Shown here piece after piece: positions 7,316 through 15,600 of a stretch of DNA of 29,727 nt. Origin of the DNA: an uncultured Flavobacteriales bacterium (GTDB taxonomy: Bacteria; Bacteroidota; Bacteroidia; Flavobacteriales; Crocinitomicaceae); contig CAMLLB010000052.1 in NCBI GenBank assembly GCA_946480815.1, forward strand, positions 1-29,727. The letters are read 5' to 3'. Position numbers and translations under genes: made by a program. Each line of letters begins with the position of its first letter. Position 1 is the first letter of the stretch. The notes beneath the pieces are model-generated. The model was not told where the DNA came from and searched no databases. It worked only from the letters and a program-made list of their open reading frames with translations.

Positions 7316-7550
7316 AATCTAGGTCAATGGCATTAATTAAATGATTAGCTAGTGCCAATTTTCCTCTTAGTGGCATATCGTCATCCAACAAGTCTTTTAA
7401 TTGATTCAAAAAAGCGTTTCTTACTTCATCAGTATCCAATGAATACCCGGATAAGTCTTGCGAATTATTTTCATAACATTCTAATAGGTCCAACCAATAT
7501 TGGCCTCTATCATTTCTGAATTTTAGAAAATAAATCAAGCACTGTTCCAT
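7287..7550 (-). CDS. Unknown 87-aa acidic helical protein, convergent with the operon
   Basis: The frame gives a well-mixed, acidic protein with amphipathic helices (DEVRNAFLNQLKDLLDDDMP, LALANHLINAID) and no low-complexity sequence, so I take it as a real gene rather than a shadow. Most of its length (7316-7550) faces no plus-strand gene, which supports this. The start is ATG at 7550. Its 3' end overlaps the gene at 7040 by 29 bp. It has no recognised family. It could be a small inhibitor or immunity-type protein set against the operon, or an unrelated cargo gene. Confidence 0.55.
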   Translation of the reverse strand: MEQCLIYFLKFRNDRGQYWLDLLECYENNSQDLSGYSLDTDEVRNAFLNQLKDLLDDDMPLRGKLALANHLINAIDLDSIEPPNYLF

Positions 7551-7638
7551 TTACATCTTTTAAATAAATAGAAGGAAAAAAGTTTTTCTCCAATAAGGAT
7601 TTAAATAATAACTTAGTTCTAAATACAAAACCCTATTC

Positions 7639-8028
7639 ATGAAAAAAATCGAGGAATTAACCCTTGATGAGGCAGTTTCAAAAATTGCTGAAATCAATCA
7701 CGCATTAAAACTGTTCTCGGCTAAAATTGCAAGTGAAAATGTCGCTTTAGCAAAACTCAAAACAGAAAAATCTTTAATTAGAGAGCAGAAAAAGAAAGCT
7801 CTTGGAGCGGTTCAAGACAAAATCAGTAAAGAGAAGAATCCTAGAAGTAAAGAAAGACTTCGGAATCAAAAGAAATCAGGTTCCAAATCTTGGGATAATC
7901 AAATTTCATCAAAAGATAAGGAGATAAATAAGATTCAGGAAGGAATTGCTACTTTGAGGAAAAAGAAAGCTGATGGTTCAGTAATCCTTTCACTAATAAA
8001 AACACACATTAAAAACCTAAAACAATAA
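7639..8028 (+). CDS. Basic coiled-coil protein, unknown function
   Basis: This 129-residue protein is very rich in Lys, Ser and Glu and is nearly all helix. It has a leading coiled coil (about residues 10-60, LTLDEAVSKIAEINHALKLF and onward), a basic middle (ERLRNQKKSGSKSWD), and a second coiled coil (about 88-129). The excess of Lys suggests nucleic-acid binding or a scaffold role. It ends 3 bases before the PUA/EVE-like gene, so the two are co-transcribed. The AT-rich gap of 88 bp before it separates it from the minus-strand gene and may hold its promoter. No family is recognised. Confidence 0.7.
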   Translation: MKKIEELTLDEAVSKIAEINHALKLFSAKIASENVALAKLKTEKSLIREQKKKALGAVQDKISKEKNPRSKERLRNQKKSGSKSWDNQISSKDKEINKIQEGIATLRKKKADGSVILSLIKTHIKNLKQ

Positions 8029-8031
8029 GTT

Positions 8032-8412
8032 ATGGCTGTTTATGGCGTAGGCGCTTACTATGACGAAGATGTCAGCGGTGAGTTTATTCAAAGAAATTTA
8101 GTTGGTGTTGGATGGGATGAAGATGATGCCCCTGAATTGCAACAGTATTTTCGAGCTTTAAAAGTAGGCGACATCGTTTATATTAAGGCTGCTTTTGGCG
8201 GAAATGATATAACAGTTAAAGCAATTGGAATTATTCTTGACAATGATATTCTCAGTAACGATTTGGTTACAACAGGACGAAATGTAAAGTGGTTATCTAC
8301 TGATAGATTCGTTATTCCAAAACCTACAGAAAAAAATAATGTTCGTTCAAATACTGTTTACGAAGAGTTTCACCCAATAGTGCTAAGACAAATTATTGAC
8401 CGAATCAATTAG
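8032..8412 (+). CDS. PUA/EVE-like domain protein
   Basis: This 126-residue protein starts MAVYGVGAYYDEDVSGEF, then has GVGWDEDDAPELQQYFRALK followed directly by VGDIVYIKAAF and ITVKAIGIILDN. A GW motif, then 'k.GDiVyik', then 'vkAiGii' is the pattern seen in EVE and other PUA-superfamily beta-barrels. Those domains bind modified bases in DNA or RNA and are common next to restriction and modification genes. Here it is co-transcribed with the coiled-coil protein (3-base gap) in the same block as the Dam-like methyltransferase, so a reader of modified DNA is an attractive idea. The fold call is a moderate-confidence reading by eye; the ligand is inference. Two hairpins follow the stop. Confidence 0.6.
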   Translation: MAVYGVGAYYDEDVSGEFIQRNLVGVGWDEDDAPELQQYFRALKVGDIVYIKAAFGGNDITVKAIGIILDNDILSNDLVTTGRNVKWLSTDRFVIPKPTEKNNVRSNTVYEEFHPIVLRQIIDRIN

Positions 8413-8419
8413 AACATCA

Positions 8420-8452
8420 TAAAACCATTTTTATAATCTATTTATGGTTTTA
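8420..8452 (+). terminator. Hairpin right after the PUA/EVE-like gene
   Basis: AAAACCAT at 8421-8428 pairs with ATGGTTTT at 8444-8451, and T8420 pairs with A8452, giving a 9-bp stem with a 15-base AT-rich loop, 7 bases after the stop. The stem is AT-rich, so it is a weaker terminator than the one at 8479. Confidence 0.35.
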
Positions 8453-8478
8453 GAGTTGAACTTTTTTGCATTGAAACA

Positions 8479-8508
8479 AAAACGGCTCCTGCAATTGGGA
8501 GCCGTTTT
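8479..8508 (+). terminator. Strong intrinsic terminator closing the accessory block
   Basis: AAAACGGCTCC (8479-8489) pairs perfectly with GGAGCCGTTTT (8498-8508) around an 8-base loop. The stem is GC-rich in the centre and bounded by A and T runs, so it can work in both directions. It lies about 70 bp after the last gene of the accessory block. Confidence 0.85.
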
Positions 8509-8806
8509 AATTTTCTAGACCTCGGACCTTAGACTTGAAAAGTTAAGGTGAAAAGGCGGCCATTTTTTTGTGGGTGTTTTGGGATAATCCGACCTTGATC
8601 TGTTAAAGTTTAAATTATTTCAACGTATCCAAAAAAGCCTGTTATCCGTTGTTTTCTTTTTGGCAGGTGCAATAAATTGACAGGTTAATAATTTTTTATC
8701 ATAGAATTAGTCAAAATATCAATTCTATGACTAATTTTGTTCCGATTTCAGAGCCTCTGACAAATCAAAGACATCTAAATCAAACTTATATTATATAATC
8801 TTCCTT
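8509..8806. other. Gene-free junction between the accessory block and the Rhs operon
   Basis: I see no gene in these 298 bp. The stretch contains the first GATC of the window (8597-8600) and overlapping inverted repeats at 8699-8736. The base composition changes here from AT-rich accessory sequence to the more balanced Rhs operon. No insertion sequence, tRNA or clear attachment repeat is visible. Confidence 0.6.
8699..8739 (+). promoter_or_regulatory. Overlapping inverted repeats and possible -7 box upstream of the Rhs operon
   Basis: TCATAGAATT (8699-8708) pairs with AATTCTATGA (8721-8730). Overlapping it, AATTAGTCA (8705-8713) pairs with TGACTAATT (8728-8736). The two hairpins exclude each other. 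A TAATTTTG at 8732-8739 matches the Bacteroidota -7 element TAnnTTTG, but no good TTG lies 19 bp before it. The layout suggests an operator over the operon promoter. Confidence 0.4.
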
Positions 8807-9214
8807 ATGAAAAAAATCTTAATGGGATTGGTACTTCTGGTATCATCCACCACCTTTGCACAATTGGACAGTGTTGACTTTTCCATGTCTTTTGTTAACA
8901 ATCCTTCTTTCACAGCAGGTTTAGATGAAGTTGCCCAACAAGGAGATGTTTTTCAGGTAAAAGTATTCCTAAATGATGTTGATTATGTAGGTAAACTGAT
9001 TGTAATGATTTATGATTTATCTACCAATGCTCCTATGGCGATCATAAAATTGGATCGGGAAGAAATTCTTAGCGGAACATATATTCAAAATGGCTTAATT
9101 GTTTTCAATATACCCTATTTGGATTCAACTGGGACTTACAAAGTCATTTTGGAAACTCAGAATTTTCAACAGGCCTATTTACCTCGCATAGAGAAGAACT
9201 TTCCAACCAACTAA
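8807..9214 (+). CDS. Small secreted protein, first gene of the Rhs operon
   Basis: This 135-residue protein has a clear signal peptide (MKKILMGLVLLVSSTTFAQ). The mature part looks like a single beta-sandwich: short hydrophobic strands separated by Asp/Asn turns (GKLIVMIYDLSTNAP, GTYKVILETQNFQ). No family is recognised. It ends 20 bp before the DNRLRE-type gene and shares its strand with three large secreted proteins, so it is probably exported with them and may be an accessory or adhesive component. The start is supported by the signal peptide. Confidence 0.8.
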   Translation: MKKILMGLVLLVSSTTFAQLDSVDFSMSFVNNPSFTAGLDEVAQQGDVFQVKVFLNDVDYVGKLIVMIYDLSTNAPMAIIKLDREEILSGTYIQNGLIVFNIPYLDSTGTYKVILETQNFQQAYLPRIEKNFPTN

Positions 9215-9234
9215 ATCAAAAATCTTCTAAAAAT

Positions 9235-12200
9235 ATGAAACGAATAATTATCCTATTCGCTTTTTTGTGTTCCTATTTGGGATATTCACAAGTATCGCAA
9301 GTCGTAGATGCTCCAATACTATATTCGATTGGAGATGCACATACCAGTTCGGGAGTACCTGGAACAAATTATGGAACCATTGGAACAATGGATGTTTCTA
9401 AAACAGCATCATCTGTTTTCAGAAGCTTTGTGAAATTTGATTTGTCTTCAATCCCGGCAGATGCAGTGATTACTTCAGCTGTTCTTCGGCTGACTCCAAG
9501 TGGTACAGAGGGCATCACTTCCCCGAACTCTTCACAACTCTATTTAGATGTGTGTAATTCATCCTGGACAGAAACTGGAATTACACATTCTTCAAACATT
9601 TCCAACAACACGTTGTTTCCAACAGTAACACTATCAAGCATCGGTGGAGTATCCGGCAAGAGAGAGTTTCAAATGAAAGATTTTGTGCAGGCAATGATTG
9701 ATGGACGCTTGCCCAATGAAGGTTTCCGCCTGAGAAGGAATGATGAAACAACCAATGCGACCACAACTTATTATACAAGAGAAAACGGGACTCAATCCAA
9801 CCGGCCGCAATTGGTTATTTCTTATTATCTAAGACCTTCCGTGAGTGCAGCGACAATTGTACACACCAGTTCACTAAGTAGTTCGGACGGTTCGATCTCA
9901 CCTACAATAACAAACGGTTCAAATACAGTGATGACCTGTCGTTGGTTTAACTCAAGCGGAACACAAATAGCAACAACCCAGAATTTGACCGGGGTCAGTA
10001 AAGGATGGTATGGCTTAAAGTACTACGGAACTGAAGCTGGTGATACTTCTTATCAGGCATTTATTGTAGGAACCGAATGTGAAGACGTTTCGATTACATT
10101 TGCCCCAGGCCCGAATTATATTGATGATGCAAGGCCATCCTCCCTGGTACTTGGAAGTGGGAATACTGCAATTAATTATTCCCAGGTAAATTACGGTTCA
10201 GTGAATATGATGGTTGCTGAGAGATGGACAAATAGCGGTACATGGTACGGTTTCAGGTCTTTAATAAAATTTAAAGTGTGGGTTGATCCCAATTGTCAGG
10301 TGAATACCGCTAATATGACTTTAATTGGAAATGCACACAATCCGTTAAGTGTAGCGAACAGTTCGGAATTGGTAAGAAATACTTCTGTCTGGACAGAGTC
10401 CGGAGTAGCCTATACCAATCTCCCAACCAATACTGCTACAGGGAAAATAAATATCGCAGGCTTACCTTCCGGAAACTCCAATGCTACGATTGACATTGCA
10501 AGTTTTTTTAATACCTGGAAAACGAATAACACCAGTAATTATGGGCTTTTATTCCAATTACAATCTCCAGCGTATTCAACTAATTCATATACCCGAATGC
10601 AATTTCATTCATCTGATGCAACAACAGCAAGTAACAGACCTCAGATTGCATTTTCCATCAAGGTCAATACATGTGATTTGAGCAGAAAAGGGACTTTAAC
10701 CCTAACCGGGAATGACAACGCACTGAAGAAAAATGTGCAATTAACTATTACCCCTCCTTCCTGGGCAGTTTCTCCATATAATTATGTTATTTCCGACCAG
10801 GCGATTCCCGTTCCAAACAAAGTTTTGAAGTATTTGAATGATTCCGTGTTTGACCCGGATATTGACAGCACTAAATTTTACATGGGAAATGTCAGTGCGA
10901 CCACCTTTAATTTTGGGGATGTTGATTATGATCACTACAATATTGCTGTTTTTGATAACACCGGAAAACGCATCTACGAACAAAATGGAGTTGATATGTT
11001 TCCGGCGGTCACTTTGCTTGCAAGTACCAATGCTACCGTGGCAGACAATAATATGATCCGTCCTGCAACAGCTGCCAATGGAATGTGCGAAGTGAATGCG
11101 TTTGTAAACACTTACTCCCAGGGATCTGTAAAAATCAAACCAACTGTGCTCACGGGAACGCAATACTATGGATTCCTGGATGCCGGAACAACCCTGACAT
11201 CCTCCACTAATATCCGTTACGGGTATTACCTGAATGGGGATAGGCTATACACGATCAAAAATTACGTAGTAAGCGGAAGTTTTGTTACTGTTACTGCAGA
11301 TAATTATGCACATATGAATTTTGTCAACGACACGATCATATTTACCAAAGATACCACGGTACTTGATAAAGCCGCATTAACCGCAGGGTATTCATTTAAG
11401 TTTGGTGGGGTGATGAACGCTGCATCCCGAACGTACTTAAAAATCAAGAAGGTACCGATCAAGGCTTTCTATATGCAACCGATAACAAGCCAGGAAAGAA
11501 CTTGTGCATCTCAAACAGCCAGCTTTCAATTCAAGATAGTTGGTTTCCTGGGAAGTCAATTCGGAAGTTACAATTATCAATTGGTTGCAGACAATGCGAA
11601 TACTCCAACTTCTTTTACGGGAACGGGTTCGGGAAATGCAACTACTACCGTTTCCAACGTAACACCAGGTGTCTATACTTTGACCTGTACACAATCCAGC
11701 GGAGGCAGTCCTATTACGTTGGCTTATACCGTTTATGTAGGTATCCAGGCAGAATGGTATAGCACTCATCCGAACTACAACCTCTCTCCTAATTCTTACT
11801 CTTTAAGCAGAATGACCAGTCTCAACCCATTCACAACTTATTCGAGTGCCATCAGTTCCAATATTCTGTCAGCAGGAACCAAGGGGTGGATCTGGTTCAA
11901 CCCGGTTGTAAGTGCCTTCACACAAAGCCGGAATGACTATTTTTCCATTGTTGATAATTTTGTCAATACACAACCTTCCTCCACTCAAACATATGTTTCA
12001 TTCAGAAAGGTACTTGCAACTATGTCAGGAGGAAGCGTAACTATCCCTGCTGGAACCCAGGTAATCTGGGCTAACCCTATTACGGGAGCTACTAATTCAG
12101 CAATAGTACCTGCCACTTCACTGATACTTATAGAATTGACGGGTACAAATATGAATGTAAAGGCCAATGGATTACTACTTGTTTCCCTTCCGCAACCTGC

Positions 12201-12636
12201 AGGAGGAATCCGTTTAAAAGCTAATTCAAACAGGACCAGCGAAGGATTTAAAGATGTCCATACCACGTTCGCTTGTACACCAAACCAAACGATTGACGAG
12301 GTCTCTCATTATGAGTTAGGTCGCGACTATACCGCAGGGTATGCTACTGCTGTAGAAGGGAAATTAAAATTCACCTTCGATGAAGAATATGGTATCGAAT
12401 CTGGTAAGAGTCTTCAATATGTTGTATTTGATGATACTAATACCCCGGTTGCTTCAGGATTACTAAATGGTACTACCTCGGGTGGTGCTACCGCCTTAAC
12501 ATATAGTTTTGATGATAACCGTTATTTATTAACCATTTCATCAATCAGTACAGCGACCATTGGTAAATTTTATCATTTGGAAGTCACCACTACAACCGGT
12601 CAAAAAAGAGTTTTACGTTTTCTATATAAAAATTAA
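9235..12636 (+). CDS. Secreted DNRLRE-type multidomain protein
   Basis: This 1133-residue protein starts with a signal peptide (MKRIIILFAFLCSYLGYSQ). Residues about 20-200 match the DNRLRE domain: NYGT, then SFVKFDLSSIP and ITSAVLRLTP, a W-T-E-T-G-I segment and a closing NRPQLVISY. A second, more divergent copy lies at about 290-480 (YGFRSLIKFKVWVDP, WTESGVAY, NRPQIAFSI). The rest is Thr/Ser/Asn-rich beta structure with a final Ig-like domain ending in RVLRFLYKN, which could act as a sorting domain. DNRLRE domains are found in large surface proteins, often in Rhs operons, where they are thought to bind ligands or other proteins. It lies 15 bp before the next gene, in the same operon. Confidence in the domain call is high; the precise role is unknown. 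Confidence 0.85.
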   Translation: MKRIIILFAFLCSYLGYSQVSQVVDAPILYSIGDAHTSSGVPGTNYGTIGTMDVSKTASSVFRSFVKFDLSSIPADAVITSAVLRLTPSGTEGITSPNSSQLYLDVCNSSWTETGITHSSNISNNTLFPTVTLSSIGGVSGKREFQMKDFVQAMIDGRLPNEGFRLRRNDETTNATTTYYTRENGTQSNRPQLVISYYLRPSVSAATIVHTSSLSSSDGSISPTITNGSNTVMTCRWFNSSGTQIATTQNLTGVSKGWYGLKYYGTEAGDTSYQAFIVGTECEDVSITFAPGPNYIDDARPSSLVLGSGNTAINYSQVNYGSVNMMVAERWTNSGTWYGFRSLIKFKVWVDPNCQVNTANMTLIGNAHNPLSVANSSELVRNTSVWTESGVAYTNLPTNTATGKINIAGLPSGNSNATIDIASFFNTWKTNNTSNYGLLFQLQSPAYSTNSYTRMQFHSSDATTASNRPQIAFSIKVNTCDLSRKGTLTLTGNDNALKKNVQLTITPPSWAVSPYNYVISDQAIPVPNKVLKYLNDSVFDPDIDSTKFYMGNVSATTFNFGDVDYDHYNIAVFDNTGKRIYEQNGVDMFPAVTLLASTNATVADNNMIRPATAANGMCEVNAFVNTYSQGSVKIKPTVLTGTQYYGFLDAGTTLTSSTNIRYGYYLNGDRLYTIKNYVVSGSFVTVTADNYAHMNFVNDTIIFTKDTTVLDKAALTAGYSFKFGGVMNAASRTYLKIKKVPIKAFYMQPITSQERTCASQTASFQFKIVGFLGSQFGSYNYQLVADNANTPTSFTGTGSGNATTTVSNVTPGVYTLTCTQSSGGSPITLAYTVYVGIQAEWYSTHPNYNLSPNSYSLSRMTSLNPFTTYSSAISSNILSAGTKGWIWFNPVVSAFTQSRNDYFSIVDNFVNTQPSSTQTYVSFRKVLATMSGGSVTIPAGTQVIWANPITGATNSAIVPATSLILIELTGTNMNVKANGLLLVSLPQPAGGIRLKANSNRTSEGFKDVHTTFACTPNQTIDEVSHYELGRDYTAGYATAVEGKLKFTFDEEYGIESGKSLQYVVFDDTNTPVASGLLNGTTSGGATALTYSFDDNRYLLTISSISTATIGKFYHLEVTTTTGQKRVLRFLYKN

Positions 12637-12651
12637 TAGTACCACCGTCTT

Positions 12652-15600
12652 ATGCATCTAGTTACAAAATTGAGCAAAAGAACCAAAACGATCAGCTGGT
12701 TCTTACTTCACGTCTTTGTTCTGCAGGTCATTCCTTTTTCTTCTTTTGCAAATGAGGAAAGAATGGCAAACAATACAGATCAGTTGATGCTTTCTTCTGC
12801 TAAAGTAAAGAAGAGTGCGCTGATTGAACGAATGCTGGAATGGTCGGCTTCCGTTCCGGGAGAAGAATCCATTTCTCAGCCGAAACGACAGGTCGCAAAA
12901 CCAGCGTTGATCATTTCAAACCAGGATGCGATGAAGCTAAAAACCGTTTCAAGCGGTGGCGGAGGTTTCACACCCGGTTCAATGAACGATCTTGTTGATC
13001 CCTTTACCGGGGATTTCTCTTATTCAATTCCATTGATGGATGTTGATGGGTATCCGCTTACTCTAAACTACAATTCCAATGTGAATATGAATACAGAGGC
13101 AAGCTGGGTTGGTTTAGGCTGGGATTTGGATGTAGGTACGATCAGCAGGGAAATGCGTGGGATCCCGGATGAATTTAACGGAGATCAAATGCTTGCTACA
13201 ACCTATAAAATAAAAGAAGATAAAACCAGTGACGGATTCAAAGCCGGGGGATACTTTTCTGTTGGATTGGCTTTGGGATCAGGGAATACTTTTCTTACTC
13301 CAAGTATCCAGGTAACCGGCCTTTGGGGGAAATATAAAAACAGCTATGTCGGTTTGGGGAAAACCTTCGATATCGGTTTGCAGGCTTCTGTGAGCCTAAG
13401 TTACAGCAATGAGATCGGAAACGTAGATGCCGGTTTTAAATTCGGACTAGGTTATTCTTCCGACACGAAAGGCGGGGTTGGTTTCAATAAAAGTTTTGGG
13501 TTTAGTGCAGCTCTGGGACCAAAAAGCGGAAGCACCGGAGTAAATGGGAGTTTTAGCTATACCTATGGCACGAATTTCAATTCCCGAAGTGGTTTGATTT
13601 CCAAAAATGAGTCCTTCAATATTTCCGCGGGTTACATAACTTCTACGTATGTTCCCGATTCAAAAAAAGGGGTAAGAGACGGTCATTCGGGAAGTGGATC
13701 AGGTGCAAGTTATGGAGCTAGCACAACGGTTACTTTTGGCACAGCTACTTCGGTTCCAAGATTGCGCACAAACAGTATTTCGGAAAGCAATGCCTTTTTT
13801 GGTGATTTATATGTCGGTTTCAAGCTGGGACCTTTGAAAACAAAGATCGGTGGAATCCTTGAGACCTATGAATCTTCTACTAAGGCTGCGGGCACAAGCA
13901 GTTTGTACAACCAACCTGCTTACGGTTATTTGCATACAGGCAAGCGTGGAAGTGAAACCAGGTCCTATGCTGTGATGGATTTCGACCGGGGCGCTGATTT
14001 CAATTATTCACAACGCATGCGGGACCTTCCGTTCTCTGTTCAGTCTTTTGATATTTTTCATGTGACCAGTTCCGGGCTAAACGCACAATTCCGTGCAAAC
14101 CGCACGGATATTGGAACTTACTACGATGCAACGACTACCGGAAAACTAAACCAGGGATCAGAACTACTGATAGATGACGATATGAAAGGGGTCAATGCCG
14201 GAGTTTTATTGGGCGCGGGTATCACCATTGAAGTGGGATATTCTACCGGAATCCAGCAAGGAGAGATGAAATCAGGTAGATGGAGTTCTCCGGTTACTTT
14301 CCCGGCAGTAGCTGCAGGTAAGGCTTTCGATCCGACCACTTATTTCAAAGCGATCGGTGAATTGACTCCAAACGATTTAACAATTTATAATACAGTATTG
14401 GGAGAGCAACAAGCTACCAATATTTTATTGGCAAAATCAGGCTCGGATCTGACTACTACCCATAACCTTTCAACCGGAGGAACGGTTTACGGTCCTTTGA
14501 ATGGTACGGCACCAACGCGTGCAACGGTTTTCGACCCGAAAACAGCTTTACAAATGTCTACTGTTCCCAACACTTATGAACAGCAAATCCATTATTATTC
14601 CAGTACGGGTACACCTGTCAACGAAAGCAGAACTCAGGGGGTGAAATCCGATAATGATATTTCATCGGTTAAAGTGATCTCAACAAGCGGTGGTGTCTAT
14701 ACCTATGGACTTCCGAATTACTCGCTTTCAAGTTCTGAAGTGAGCTTTTCCATTGCGAATGTAGGAGGAAGGACCTATGACGACTCTAAAGGAGAAGTTA
14801 CTTATTTATCAGGTGATGCAGGAACTGCTAATTCATTGGGTAAAGCACAAATGTATGATGCAACGACTGTTCCGGCTTATGCTTCCAGTTATCTGTTAAC
14901 TTCCATTGTTGGTCCGGACTATATTGATTTGAGTAATAATGGCCCTACGTTGGATGACATCGGTTCATACCATAAATTTGATTACGTCAAATATTACGGT
15001 GAAGGCTCACCTTACAGATGGCGCTTTCCAGTCAGTGGACCTAGTGGAGGATCATCCCCAAAAGCTATTTTGAACAAAGGATATTTATCTCTTGATTCGG
15101 ATGATATTGCGAGTTATTCCTACTCTGAAAGAGAAGTGTATTATCCGTTGAGTATTAGTGGAAAGAATTACATTGCCGTGTTTACATTAGCAGATAGAAA
15201 AGATGGCTATGGTGTAAGCGGTGAAAGCGGTTTCCTGGATGAGAGTAAACCACTTAAGTTGCTGGATAAGATCACGTTATATAATTTAAGTGATTATCAG
15301 ACTAACGGAATCAATGCTACGAAGTTACAGGTAGTAGATTTTGAATACAATTATTCATTGTGCCTGAAAGCGCCAAATAATAAAGAGACGTATTCGAACC
15401 CAAGCTCTACGGATAACGGAAAATTGACTTTGCAGAGAATCCGTACATATTCGGGAAGCTCAAAAGAAATGGGATTAAGCGCGATTGAATTCGAATACAA
15501 TAACGAGGGAGATCTTACTCATCCGTATAATCACCTGAATGTGGACAGATGGGGAAATTACAAGGCAAATGATCCGAACCTTCCGAACAACTTATATCCG

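Noticed and set aside
10741..11163. Minus-strand reading frames inside the Rhs operon genes, such as this one and 23474-23860 and 25562-25981
   Set aside because: They lie wholly within long, well-supported coding genes on the other strand and show no domain, signal peptide or sensible composition.
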